Origin: DLKC01 sp002478885
GTDB taxonomy: Bacteria > Bacteroidota > Bacteroidia > Chitinophagales > Chitinophagaceae
Assembly (NCBI GenBank): GCA_046329585.1
Contig: JAXLUI010000003.1
Span: forward strand, 186,001-250,000
Direction: 5' to 3'
DNA length: 64,000 bases
Position 1 is the first letter of the stretch. The number at the start of each line of letters is the position of its first letter. A program made the translations under genes and the position numbers. The notes under the pieces were generated by a model, which was not told where the DNA came from, did not search any database, and saw only the letters and a program-made list of their open reading frames with translations. This document shows, one piece after another, positions 19,301-27,473 of the stretch.

Positions 19301-19595
19301 CATTTTCAGCGGCAAAGAAAAGAGCAAGCACACACTCCGCCTTTCGCTCGACATCATTAACCTCGGTAATTTGCTGAATAAGGATTGGGGCATTTATAAA
19401 AACTTCACCACCTTATCACCATTAAAGTATGAAGGCATTGCAGCAACAGGCGACGTAAACGCAGGTAAACCGCGCTTCTCCTTCCCTTATATCGATCCGG
19501 CCAATCAAATACCGGCCGTTAACAGCTACACCGACAATACAAGCATTTTCTCGCGTTGGCAAATGCAGTTCGGCATACGCTACCTGTTTAACTAA
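16317..19595 (+). CDS. Oar-like TonB-dependent outer membrane receptor
   Basis: A 1092-residue outer-membrane protein. The signal peptide (MKRFIYITFCCFC..LYAQ) is followed by a carboxypeptidase-regulatory-like domain (about 27-110). The plug domain comes next, with SRSQIERLPTVNRSLQDF and GGRNSSYNNITVDGANFNN, then a long beta barrel ending in an aromatic beta signal (MQFGIRYLFN). This matches the Oar / TonB-dependent receptor group that lacks a SusD partner, and no susD gene is adjacent. The frame is open from a TTG at 16263, but the signal peptide fixes the ATG at 16317. Substrate unknown. Confidence 0.88.
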   Translation: MKRFIYITFCCFCPLIFSTLYAQETTSEVTGVITESGKPVAGASVTAINNPTGTRYATTSRKDGRYNLPNMKVGGPYTITVKFVGFKEEKKENIFLLLGQEFQADFELTAESANLEAVVVTASRQDKIFNSSRTGSQEIISRSQIERLPTVNRSLQDFTKLTPSSNGLSFGGRNSSYNNITVDGANFNNVFGLSGTLGGQTNSQPISLDAIEQIQVNVSPYDVRQGGFSGAGVNSVTRSGTNTFKGTVYTYLRGPNTQGYRVRTTKVPNQSFDYGLRGAAFGGAIVKNKLFFFVSAEQERVTTPATSYIASDASHQPNPASVSLANADTLNKLRDFLMSKYDYDPGQFQAYSYKTQSDKLTARIDWNLNKNNTFTIKYNYLKSSRDIAASNSGAPGGNRQPGSTSMPFSGSGYTINNNFNIVLAELNTRFAGKSSNKLQVGFTQLRDFRASLSGKDFPLVDIMNGQGQTYTSFGYEPFTYNNLLNTDVYQLQDIFTMYKGSHEITFGTQDYYKKFKNGFAPNYAGAYRFNTLTDFYNSANNGVANSVLYNLQYSATKDGAFPFAYVSAYELGVFAQDKWRIKNNFTLTYGIRFDLPIFKDDFESNPYASQLTFRDGKKYDVGQQPGSNMLISPRLGFNWDVTHDHTTQVRGGLGWFAGPPPFVWISNQASNNGVQFGSFSAGASTPYAFSPDINAYRPAQGAANTAYNLVFTDENFKYPQVMKASLAVDKKLPGDFVLTLEGTYSKDINNVYFQNVNLPSTGKAFAGSDPRIRYDSTKIWGGKPTATPENPNISNAILMTNTGKGYAYTITFQVQKNIKNLSLSAAYTRSNAKTSNDGGSIAASMWRDRPVQGDPNTDELGYANFYQPHRVIASAFWRKEYAKYFATSVGLIFEAAPAGVGSYTYNGDVNNDGTGGNNDLIYIPKDQTDIVLVPVNTGGGTITDTRTPAQIWTQFNNFVNQDPYLSSHRGQVAERNAAVLPFFKRLDLNVTQDLYIFSGKEKSKHTLRLSLDIINLGNLLNKDWGIYKNFTTLSPLKYEGIAATGDVNAGKPRFSFPYIDPANQIPAVNSYTDNTSIFSRWQMQFGIRYLFN

Positions 19596-19617
19596 AAAGA
19601 ATCATTGTTATCAATAG

Positions 19618-19656
19618 AAAAGGCTGTCTCATTATGAGCAGCCTTTTATTTTTTTT
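19618..19656 (+). terminator. Strong rho-independent terminator after the TonB receptor
   Basis: AAAAGGCTG and CAGCCTTTT form the stem around an inner CTCAT/ATGAG pair. The hairpin is followed by a long T run. It begins 22 bases after the receptor stop codon. Confidence 0.85.
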
Positions 19657-19659
19657 AGA

Positions 19660-19713
19660 TGATGAGCCGGGCTTTGGCCGGCGTGGAATCTTTCTTGCGT
19701 CGCACTCTTGTGC
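19660..19713 (+). repeat. Dispersed family A, long single copy
   Basis: One of the clearest full-length half-units: an outer GATGAGCCGGGCTTTGG segment, a middle GGCGTGGAATC segment, then the core TTGCGTCGCACTCTTGTGC (19695-19713). A diverged opposite arm may lie near 19805-19835 (TACAACGGGCGATGCC). Confidence 0.8.
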
Positions 19714-19854
19714 GCCAGAACAAACAGGAGCATCGATAATCCTTCGTTCAGGGCTTGCCGCCCAAAGTGATGCGGTACAAGTAAATAATAGCTGATCAGC
19801 CGGCGTTACAGTACAACGGGCGATGCCAGTTGCAGCATTGCTTGTGACAAAATT

Positions 19855-22278
19855 TTAATCATCATCGTCTTTATCACCCAACTTTACAAAGGCAGCACGT
19901 TTTGGTGCAGGTACAAAAGCATGCTCGCCCTTCACAGCTTTCCATATTACTTCGGTGAACTCACGATCAGGTATACGGTCTTCTTTAGAGAAATCAAATG
20001 TTTCACTCTTGCGCTGCCATGCATTTTCTACCGCATTCTTTTCGTTAATGTCGTGCTGCAAAGGCTTTGCATTAAAAGGCGTAAGATCGGGCGTGTTGGA
20101 GAAACAGCGCCACAACGGCGTTGCCGCTGCATCGTACTGGCTCATAGGTTTTAAACCAAGAATAAGTTCAATGGTTCTCAATACAGATGTAGTCGAATAC
20201 ATGGTATGATCGATAAATCCTCTCTTTACAAATCCACCGGCAACATAAGCGGTACTGCGGTGTGCGTCCACGTGGTCGGGACCATCCTGGGCATCGTCTT
20301 CCAATACAAACACCACGCTTTCTTTCCATACCGGGCTTTTGCTCAGGTAGTCAACAAACATGCCCACAGCAAGATCGTTATCGGCACAATGCGCAAAAGG
20401 TGTTGGCCTTCCTTTGCTCAAACCTTCGGTGTGATCGTTGATGATGCGCAAGGTGTTTAACTGCGGCAATGCATTGGCCGCAAGCAAAGAATCGAAATCT
20501 CTTTTCCACTGCCCAACCCGCGTGGTATCGCGTATGCGCTGATCCCAACTTGTATAGTAAGTGCAGTAATGATCTTTCAGCACAGGAATATTTGGTTTAT
20601 AGTCATCAGCAAATTCCCCATAGGTGCGATAGCTTACGCCTTCCCTTGCACAATGATCCCATATAAAGCCACCTTTGTTGTTGGCGATGGCGCGGTTACC
20701 TTCTGCATCATAGGTGCCGCCGCGGCCGCCATAATCTGTTGGCCAGGTCTTTTCAAGATAATCATCTGCATAGCCGCCCATGCTCCAGTTATGTCCATCG
20801 GCACTCACTTCCGCATTGACATAAAAGTTGTCCAGCAGCACAAATTCTTTGGCGAGTGCATGCAGGTTGGGCGTGATTTTTTCCCCAAAGAGCAGCAGAC
20901 TTGTATCGCCGTTGCCACCCGGTACATCGGCCAGCACCTGGTCATATGTCCTGTTTTCTTTGATAATATAAAACACATGCTTTATGGGCGACGCATCTCC
21001 GATTTTCGTAGGCACGGGATTACCGGTTTCTCCCTGCGAAGTCAGCTCGCTTTCTTTTGTATAGGGTGCATTATCGTAAACGAGTTTTGAATAGCCTGCC
21101 AGTTGTGCATCGGTTGGCTCCTTAAAGATGCTGAGTGTTCCTTTGAACAAACCACCAATGTACTGTACTTCGTGCCTGGTTTCGCCTTTCTGAAAACCGA
21201 TATCACTTTGTTTTGCATAAGGATTCGGTCCGTACGGGTTGGCCATAGAAGTAAAGCCCTTGCCATTGGCAACAAATACCTTCTTGCCGACCACTTTTAC
21301 AGCAGTGGGATACCAGCCCACCGGTATAAACCCTTTGCTGCGGCTACTGCCGGGGACAGTTACGTCAAAAACAGCGAGACAATTATTGTCAGCATTTGCG
21401 ATGTAAAGTGTTTTTTCATCAGCACTTAATGCCAGGCCATTTGTTGTTGATCCCATCACAGAGCTGGGGTACATTGCCGCATCGAGGGTTTCAATTACTG
21501 TGCGTTTTTTTATATCAATGACAGAAACCGAGTTATCATTGGCGTTGGCGACATAAAGAGATTTCCCGTTTTTTGTAAGACATATTTCGTTTGGGTTATC
21601 ACCTACAGGGATTGAGTCAACCAATTTTTTCTGAACAGTATTGTAAACGAGTATTTTATCGCCGCCCCAAAGTGAAATATAGAGTTCCAGTTTATCGGGA
21701 GAGAGCAGGCAGCTAAATGCTTCTCCACCTAATCGTACAGAATCTACCGGCTGCTTTTTCCTGAGGTCGACTGTATAAAGCGTATTGTTTTCCTTTGTTA
21801 CTACATAGAGTAGCTTTTTCGCATTATCAAGGTCTATGCCGCTGGGAGAAATCTTAACCGGCCAGGCTGTACCAAGTTTGAGCGTGTCTTTGAATAGGAG
21901 TTTACCGGCATCGATTGCGTAGATGAGAATCCAATTATCGTTTCCGCCACTTGCATAAAGTGTTCTTTCATCGGCGCTGAATTTTATTCCGTACCAACTC
22001 TTTGGCACTTCCACATTATCGAGTACTTCTTCCGTTTTTGTATTGATGAGCTGAATGCTTTGAGTGCTCTGACCGTTGTTGGTCACGGCGATATATTTAC
22101 CTGAAGAAGAGACGGCCATATTCAACGGCAGATCACCAACAGGCAAACTATTTCCTACCGGCGTAAGACTCCACCCGTTGGGTAGCTTTACTCTTTTAGC
22201 CGCAAGTTCTGCTGGGCTCTGAGCGGAAATATCAACAACTGTAATTACGGCAGCAAGGAGAATAAGAATGCTTCGCAT
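19855..22278 (-). CDS. YncE-like beta-propeller / phosphoesterase fusion
   Basis: An 807-residue secreted protein. The signal peptide is MRSILILLAAVITVVDISAQ. Residues about 40-400 are a seven-bladed YncE-like propeller with repeated units such as LYVANANDNSVSVIDI and LYIANADNNCLAVFD. Residues about 425-790 are an alkaline-phosphatase-superfamily (phosphoesterase / acid phosphatase AcpA-like) domain, with IKENRTYDQVLAD, NFYVNAEVSADGHNW and FVLEDDAQDGPDHVDAHRS. The fusion is a known Bacteroidota architecture. Probable role: periplasmic phosphate ester or phospholipid hydrolysis (inference). The tail ends in an Asp-rich DKDDDD. Confidence 0.88.
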   Translation of the reverse strand: MRSILILLAAVITVVDISAQSPAELAAKRVKLPNGWSLTPVGNSLPVGDLPLNMAVSSSGKYIAVTNNGQSTQSIQLINTKTEEVLDNVEVPKSWYGIKFSADERTLYASGGNDNWILIYAIDAGKLLFKDTLKLGTAWPVKISPSGIDLDNAKKLLYVVTKENNTLYTVDLRKKQPVDSVRLGGEAFSCLLSPDKLELYISLWGGDKILVYNTVQKKLVDSIPVGDNPNEICLTKNGKSLYVANANDNSVSVIDIKKRTVIETLDAAMYPSSVMGSTTNGLALSADEKTLYIANADNNCLAVFDVTVPGSSRSKGFIPVGWYPTAVKVVGKKVFVANGKGFTSMANPYGPNPYAKQSDIGFQKGETRHEVQYIGGLFKGTLSIFKEPTDAQLAGYSKLVYDNAPYTKESELTSQGETGNPVPTKIGDASPIKHVFYIIKENRTYDQVLADVPGGNGDTSLLLFGEKITPNLHALAKEFVLLDNFYVNAEVSADGHNWSMGGYADDYLEKTWPTDYGGRGGTYDAEGNRAIANNKGGFIWDHCAREGVSYRTYGEFADDYKPNIPVLKDHYCTYYTSWDQRIRDTTRVGQWKRDFDSLLAANALPQLNTLRIINDHTEGLSKGRPTPFAHCADNDLAVGMFVDYLSKSPVWKESVVFVLEDDAQDGPDHVDAHRSTAYVAGGFVKRGFIDHTMYSTTSVLRTIELILGLKPMSQYDAAATPLWRCFSNTPDLTPFNAKPLQHDINEKNAVENAWQRKSETFDFSKEDRIPDREFTEVIWKAVKGEHAFVPAPKRAAFVKLGDKDDDD

Positions 22279-22294
22279 GATATGAATTATGCAT

Positions 22295-22302
22295 TAAAGA
22301 TA
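22295..22302 (-). promoter_or_regulatory. Candidate -7 box, TATCTTTA
   Basis: Minus strand, 16 bases before the propeller/phosphoesterase ATG. Confidence 0.3.
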
Positions 22303-22363
22303 CAATGCAACGGCGCAACAAAAAGCCAGTAATAATTATTTAAACAGGCCATCGCACTTCGTT

Positions 22364-22371
22364 TACATTTG
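22364..22371 (+). promoter_or_regulatory. Candidate recO -7 box, TACATTTG
   Basis: Exact TAnnTTTG match ending 10 bases before the recO ATG. Its use would give an almost leaderless transcript. Confidence 0.4.
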
Positions 22372-22381
22372 CAATAACCGC

Positions 22382-23122
22382 ATGTTAACGCACAAGACAA
22401 CAGGCATCGTTTTACGCACCGTTAAATATGGTGAAACCAGTGTTATCAGTACCGTGTATACTGCCCTGTTTGGCGTGCAGAGTTATATCGTGAAAGGCGT
22501 AAGGAAACAAACAAAAACATCGGCGGGGAAAGCCGGCTTTTTTCAGCCGGGGGCTATTCTTGAGCTGTTGGTTTACCACAACGAACTTAAGCAATTGCAG
22601 TTCGTGAAAGAATACAGCTGGAGCTATCTGTACAACGATGTTTTTTTTAACGTGGTAAAAAATGCAGCAGCCCTGTACATGATTGAACTGCTGCAACGCA
22701 GCCTGAAACAACCTGAAGCCAATCCGGAATTATACCACCTTATCGAGGATTCACTCAAACAGCTGGACAAAGGCAGTGAAACACTTACTGCCAATCTTCC
22801 GCTCTATTTTACCCTGCACCTCATCGGCGAACTTGGCTTCCGGTTGCAGGGCCATTATTGTAAGGCTACGCCGGTAATTGATCTGCAGGAAGGTGGTTTT
22901 GTTGAAAACATTCCTTCACATAGGCATTATGTAACGGGTGAGACCGCCGACATTATCTCCAAACTAAACCTGATCAATTTCTACAGCGACCTGGACGGTT
23001 TTCACATGAACAGGATGCTGCGCCGGGAAATACTCGAAGTATTCGACCAATATCTCGCCTTGCATATTGAGGGTTTTGGCTCATTAAAAAGCCTGCTGGT
23101 GCTGAAGGAAGTCTTGAGTTGA
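22382..23122 (+). CDS. recO: DNA repair protein RecO
   Basis: Mediator that helps load RecA in the RecFOR recombination pathway. The N-terminal OB-fold pattern is clear: LTHKTTGIVLRTVKYGETSVIST, then FGVQSYIVKGVRK. A helical middle part follows (NAAALYMIELLQRSL), and the zinc-finger region is present only in reduced form, as in many Bacteroidota RecO proteins. The C-terminal YLALHIEGFGSLKSL is also typical. Length is 246 residues. It starts at the ATG at 22382 and is monocistronic as far as can be seen. Confidence 0.9.
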   Translation: MLTHKTTGIVLRTVKYGETSVISTVYTALFGVQSYIVKGVRKQTKTSAGKAGFFQPGAILELLVYHNELKQLQFVKEYSWSYLYNDVFFNVVKNAAALYMIELLQRSLKQPEANPELYHLIEDSLKQLDKGSETLTANLPLYFTLHLIGELGFRLQGHYCKATPVIDLQEGGFVENIPSHRHYVTGETADIISKLNLINFYSDLDGFHMNRMLRREILEVFDQYLALHIEGFGSLKSLLVLKEVLS

Positions 23123-23167
23123 GCACTTGTGATTGCTTCAACTTGTGATCGCCTGAAAGACTTAGTG

Positions 23168-23219
23168 TAAGATTTGCCGCATGGCCGGTGGACCTTGTAT
23201 TCGTGATGCCACTGCTTTG
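23168..23219 (+). repeat. Dispersed family B copy
   Basis: Contains GCATGGCCGGTGG, CCTTGTATTCGTGATGCC and ACTGCTTT, aligning with the copies at 27191, 38203 and 42601. Confidence 0.6.
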
Positions 23220-23379
23220 CTCTCTAAGAAGCTATATCGTCTTTATATCTTTTATCATCAATTCCTTTATTCAGCTTAAGCAAAAGCTCACGAGAAAAAA
23301 GCTGAATTTCGCGAATACCGGTAATAGTGGTGCGTTGTGTCAGCGATGGAGCGCATGCCTGTTGCATGGAGAGCCGGAC

Positions 23380-23399
23380 GTACAAGAGTGCGACGCAAC
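23380..23399 (-). repeat. Dispersed family A copy
   Basis: GTACAAGAGTGCGACGCAAC, minus orientation. A possible partner arm (GCGTTGTGTCAGCGATGGAG, about 23332-23351) lies upstream. Confidence 0.75.
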
Positions 23400-23432
23400 G
23401 AAAGCATCATTGATCTGCTGAAGCCGGCTACA

Positions 23433-23468
23433 TAAATAAAATCCGGCACAGTGGCCGGACTTTATTTA
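23433..23468 (-). terminator. Terminator for the sulfatase-fold gene
   Basis: AAATAAAATCCGGC pairs with GCCGGACTTTATTT across a 5-6 base loop. On the minus strand it lies 14 bases past the stop codon at 23482 and ends in T-rich sequence. Confidence 0.7.
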
Positions 23469-23481
23469 CGGTAATACTTTT

Positions 23482-24885
23482 TTATGATTGTGGTATTTGT
23501 ATCAGCAATTTTGAATACTTGTTTTTGAGTTTCTTTTCGTCGGGGGTTAGCTGCCTGTTTTTTAACGGGCTTAATTCATAAGGATCGGCTTTATAATTGT
23601 AAAACAAGCTTCCGTTTACAGAGTCGTAGAGTTTATACGTATAATCCAGTATATAACTCACGTTGGGCTTCTGTTGGTAGTCGCGGTACCAGTAGCAATA
23701 GACATAGCTGCGTTGTTTTGACTTAACAGGTGTGCCAAGCATGTTATCGTAGAAAGACTTTCCATCGAGCGGCAACCATGACGAAGTGGATGAACCAGCT
23801 ATGTCAGCAAAAGTGGGAAAGAAGTCTGTCATATCCACCAGCGATGTATCCGTTTTACCAGCGGCTACAATACCCGGTGCATATACCACAAAAGGCACGT
23901 TGATTGCATTGAAAGTGGTGCTGTCTTTAGAACCTGTCACCGGGTGGCCTTTATACATGGAGGTGATGGACTTGTTTGTTGCATTATCGCTTACAAAAAG
24001 AAAGATGGTATTGCCCATTAAGCCTTTGGACTGCACCTTATTGATAAGTTTCCCGATATTTTTATCGAGGTAATTAACCATGCTTGGCATATAGTCACGG
24101 TTGTATTTGGAGGGATCGGTGTCGTCGGTGTCAGGGTTCCAGTTTGCAAAAGCGGCATCATCGGGTGTTGGTACCCATGGCTTCTGCACCAGGTTGAAAG
24201 AATACACCAGGAAGAATGGCTTGCTGGCATTGCTGTCTATAAAATTGCTGGCATAATCATAAAACATGTCTTCACTGTATTTGCCGTTTACCTCGGCGGC
24301 GGACATGTAATGACCATACTCGTAAAGATTTGGATTCTTATAGCGGTGATAGAATTGCCCGTTGCCATCGCCCAATGGGTTTTTGGGATCGTAAGGCATG
24401 AACACCCTGTATTTGTCGAACCCATGATTTTTGATGCCTGCATCGCCACCATCGAACTGCCATTTACCGGTAAAGCAAGTTGCATAACCGGCATTCTTTA
24501 ACAGGTTGCCGAAGGTTTTTTCTGTATCGGCAAGTACACCCAGCTCTACCCAGTTCCTGAAATTATAGCGACCTGTAACCATTGCTATCCTTGATGGAGG
24601 GCCATCGGGATGTGAAAAGAAATAAGGGAATTGCATACCACCTGATGCCATCATATCGAGGTTGGGGGTGCTATAGGATTCACCGCCGTTATAGGTTGGC
24701 ATTTCCCGTCCTACATCGTCACCGATAATGAGCACGATATTGGGTTTGCCTGCAGCCAAATTAAGCGCTGCGCTGTTGTCTTCCTGTGCCACCGCCGGTC
24801 TCTTGTCAAACTGTTTATTACATGCGGGGAAAGAAAGTGTTGCAGCAAGAGCCAGGATCGATGCAGCGCGATTCACATACTTCAT
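23482..24885 (-). CDS. Sulfatase-fold lipoprotein lacking the formylglycine Cys
   Basis: A 467-residue arylsulfatase-like (alkaline phosphatase superfamily) protein. A lipoprotein signal leads to the lipobox ending FPAC at Cys22. IVLIIGDDVG holds the metal-binding Asp56 and Asp57. In the normal C-x-P-S-R sulfatase signature the first residue becomes formylglycine; here the site reads G-P-P-S-R (residues 95-99), followed by the usual TGRY. The rest of the fold is well kept (FTGKWQFDGG, PFFLVYSFN, FLFVSDNATNK). It may bind rather than hydrolyse a substrate, or act by another mechanism (inference). No SusC/D pair or anaerobic sulfatase-maturating enzyme is adjacent. Confidence 0.83.
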   Translation of the reverse strand: MKYVNRAASILALAATLSFPACNKQFDKRPAVAQEDNSAALNLAAGKPNIVLIIGDDVGREMPTYNGGESYSTPNLDMMASGGMQFPYFFSHPDGPPSRIAMVTGRYNFRNWVELGVLADTEKTFGNLLKNAGYATCFTGKWQFDGGDAGIKNHGFDKYRVFMPYDPKNPLGDGNGQFYHRYKNPNLYEYGHYMSAAEVNGKYSEDMFYDYASNFIDSNASKPFFLVYSFNLVQKPWVPTPDDAAFANWNPDTDDTDPSKYNRDYMPSMVNYLDKNIGKLINKVQSKGLMGNTIFLFVSDNATNKSITSMYKGHPVTGSKDSTTFNAINVPFVVYAPGIVAAGKTDTSLVDMTDFFPTFADIAGSSTSSWLPLDGKSFYDNMLGTPVKSKQRSYVYCYWYRDYQQKPNVSYILDYTYKLYDSVNGSLFYNYKADPYELSPLKNRQLTPDEKKLKNKYSKLLIQIPQS

Positions 24886-24920
24886 AGATTATCGTGGTTT
24901 TTTTAAAGAAATCAGAATTA

Positions 24921-24928
24921 CGAAGGTA
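24921..24928 (-). promoter_or_regulatory. Candidate -7 box, TACCTTCG
   Basis: Minus strand, 35 bases before the sulfatase-fold gene ATG; same form as the boxes at 8824 and 9297. Confidence 0.3.
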
Positions 24929-25019
24929 ACGCTTGCCCCGCTAATAGCAGGGACACACGATTCCATTCATTAAAAATTAATGACTTTAATTATTTATACA
25001 GGCAGCGGGCAGGAGCTTA

Positions 25020-26942
25020 TCAGATACGGTTGTTTTTGATTTCATCCACCACACCCGGATCGAGCAGTGTGGTAGTATCACCAAGGTTTTGTGTTTCACC
25101 TTCAGCGATCTTTCTCAGTATCCTGCGCATGATCTTACCACTTCTTGTTTTTGGAAGCCCGCTTACAAACTGGATCTTGTCAGGCTTTGCAATAGCACCG
25201 ATAATACGTGTAACTGTGGTAAGAATATCCCTCCTGGTGAGTGATTCATCGCCATGTGAACCCTGGTAAATGATAAAGGCATATATACCCTGGCCTTTAA
25301 TATCATGCGGATAACCAACCACAGCACTCTCTACCACACCCGCGTGCATGTTGATGGCATTCTCCACTTCGGCAGTACCGATTCGGTGGCCACTCACGTT
25401 CAAAACATCATCAACACGGCCGGTTATCCTGAAGTTGCCCTGGTCATCTTTCAATGCACCGTCGCCGGTAAAATACAGATTTGGATAAGCACTGAAATAG
25501 TTTTGTTTGCAGCGCTCATGATCACCATAAGTAGTTCTGATAATCGAAGGCCATGGCGCTTTTATGCAAAGGTTTCCTTTATAGACGCCATCTTCGTGTT
25601 CCGTAACCTCCTCCCCTTTTTCGTCTACCAGTATGGGTTGCACGCCCGGCATCGGCAATGTGGCCCAGCTTGGCTTTGATGGAGTGATACCGGCAAGGTT
25701 AGAAATGAGCACACCGCCGGTTTCTGTCTGCCACCAGGTATCAACGATCGGGCATTTCTTTTTGCCGATGTGTTCATCATACCAGTGCCATGCTTCTTCG
25801 TTGATGGGTTCACCAACAGTGCCTAATACTTTTAATGAGTCGAGCCGTTTGCCATGCAAGGGTCCGAGACCAAAACCCATCAGGCTCCTGATGGCCGTTG
25901 GCGCCGTATAAAGGATGTTCACTTTAAACTTGTCTATGATATCCCAGAAACGCCCTGCGTCGGGCCATGTGGGAATGCCTTCAAACATCAGCGTGGTCGC
26001 ACCTGCGCAAAGTGGCCCGTAAACAATATAACTATGACCGGTAATCCAGCCGATATCAGCCGTGCAGAAATGAATATCACCGGGCTGGTAATGAAATACA
26101 TTTACAAAAGTGTACGCTGTCCAAACCATATAACCGGCCGATGCATGCACCACCCCTTTTGGTTTACCGGTTGACCCCGAAGTATATAAAATAAACAGGG
26201 GATCTTCAGCATCCATTTCTTCTGCGGGGCAGCTCGTCATGCCAAGCGTTTCGATCTTTTTGATCTCATCTTCCCACCACACATCGCGGCCCTTGATCAT
26301 CGAAACGGGGGTTCTTGTTCTTGTAGCAACAATTACCCGTTTTACCGCCCTGTTTCCTATAAGGGCATCGTCGATTACATTCTTCAGCGGAATATCTTTT
26401 GCGCCACGGTAGGCGCCATCGCAGGTAATAATGTATTCTGCCTGCGCATCATATAAACGATCGGCAATGCTTTGTGCACTGAAGCCACCAAACACTACAG
26501 AGTGGATGGCACCTATTCTCGCACATGCCAGTACAGCGATCGCCAGTTCAGGGATCATGCCCATATATACACAAACACGGTCGCCTTTTTTTACCCCGTT
26601 ATTCTTTAACACGTTGGCAAACTGGCAAACCTTGTGATACAAGTCCTTGTACGTAAGAATACGGTGGTGCTCTTCGGGATCATTTGGTTCCCAGATGATC
26701 GCAGGCGTATTACCGAACTCCTCCAAATGCCTGTCGAGGCAGTTCTCGGTGATATTTAGTTTTGCCCCTTTGAACCATTCCACTTTAGGGTCGGTAAAAT
26801 TCCATTCCTGCACACTATCCCAGCGACGTTTCCATTCAAAATGGCTGGCCACTTTTGCCCAGAAACCATCGGGGTTTTCGACACTCTGGCGATAATCTTC
26901 GTGGTATTGTTCCAATGACTTGATCTGATAAGGATATGACAT
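25020..26942 (-). CDS. acs: Acetate--CoA ligase (acetyl-CoA synthetase)
   Basis: Makes acetyl-CoA from acetate, ATP and CoA. The 640 residues match full-length Acs. Motifs in order are the N-terminal KSLEQYHEDYRQSVENPDGFW, the adenylation P-loop YTSGSTGKPKGVVH, the WWQTETGG substrate motif, YFTGDGALKDDQGNF, and near the C terminus LPKTRSGKIMRRILRKIA, where the Lys of SGK is the usual target of regulatory acetylation. The gene is isolated: repeats lie upstream, and the sulfatase-fold gene is on the same strand after about 130 bp. Confidence 0.95.
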   Translation of the reverse strand: MSYPYQIKSLEQYHEDYRQSVENPDGFWAKVASHFEWKRRWDSVQEWNFTDPKVEWFKGAKLNITENCLDRHLEEFGNTPAIIWEPNDPEEHHRILTYKDLYHKVCQFANVLKNNGVKKGDRVCVYMGMIPELAIAVLACARIGAIHSVVFGGFSAQSIADRLYDAQAEYIITCDGAYRGAKDIPLKNVIDDALIGNRAVKRVIVATRTRTPVSMIKGRDVWWEDEIKKIETLGMTSCPAEEMDAEDPLFILYTSGSTGKPKGVVHASAGYMVWTAYTFVNVFHYQPGDIHFCTADIGWITGHSYIVYGPLCAGATTLMFEGIPTWPDAGRFWDIIDKFKVNILYTAPTAIRSLMGFGLGPLHGKRLDSLKVLGTVGEPINEEAWHWYDEHIGKKKCPIVDTWWQTETGGVLISNLAGITPSKPSWATLPMPGVQPILVDEKGEEVTEHEDGVYKGNLCIKAPWPSIIRTTYGDHERCKQNYFSAYPNLYFTGDGALKDDQGNFRITGRVDDVLNVSGHRIGTAEVENAINMHAGVVESAVVGYPHDIKGQGIYAFIIYQGSHGDESLTRRDILTTVTRIIGAIAKPDKIQFVSGLPKTRSGKIMRRILRKIAEGETQNLGDTTTLLDPGVVDEIKNNRI

Positions 26943-27029
26943 GTCAACCGTTTTATTGAGGGGCTAAATTTACAACCAATCTTTATTCGCACGCAAGCAA
27001 AGCCAAACGATTGAGTAAAAATTTTTATG

Positions 27030-27079
27030 AGCCAGGCTTTTGTGGTTATGGCATCTTTGCTTGCGTCGCACACTTGTAC
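27030..27079 (+). repeat. Dispersed family A, long single copy
   Basis: ATGAGCCAGGCTTTTG (outer), GGCATCTTTGC (middle), and TTGCGTCGCACACTTGTAC (27061-27079, core). Confidence 0.8.
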
Positions 27080-27190
27080 TACTGGCCGGTATGCGGCAGG
27101 AAGTGTTTCTGCTGCAGCTGTCCTGCTTCATTTGATTACCTGATGAGCAGAAGACTTCAGTGGCCGCCAATACATCTCCTAATGCTTTGT

Positions 27191-27240
27191 GTAAGACTTC
27201 GCCTCATAGCCGGCGGGCATTGTATTCGCGGCGCCACTGC
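27191..27240 (+). repeat. Dispersed family B copy
   Basis: CCTCATAGCCGGCGGGCAT, TTGTATTCGCGGCGCC and ACTGC; nearly the same as the copy at 42601. Confidence 0.65.
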
Positions 27241-27473
27241 TTTTTTAGCCCGACCGGTTTTGCATGTCCCGGTGGCTTTTTGCACGTAATCGCCGGCGTG
27301 TTTTGAACGCTGTATTGTTGCGCTTTTAATAGCTTGTTGCTACGAACCAGGTATTAACCAGGTACGGACCTGCTACCGGCGGCTGAGTGGCAAAACAACG
27401 GTATGAACTTGTATTTGGATTTATTTATGCCCGGATACTTGCATTTTAGCCAGAGGTTTTGTATTTTAATGGT

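Larger units (their letters stand above)
23123..23481. other. Repeat-containing intergenic region
   Basis: Holds a family B copy (23168-23219), a family A copy (23380-23399) and a terminator hairpin (23433-23468). Short open frames across the repeats have no protein-like features. Confidence 0.7.
26943..27473. other. Repeat-containing gap at the left edge of the defence island
   Basis: About 530 bp without a convincing gene. It carries a long family A copy (27030-27079) and a family B copy (27191-27240). The rest shows no motif I can name. Confidence 0.6.

Noticed and set aside
23188..23421. 77-aa open frame after recO
   Set aside because: Runs across family B and family A repeats and looks like translated repeat.
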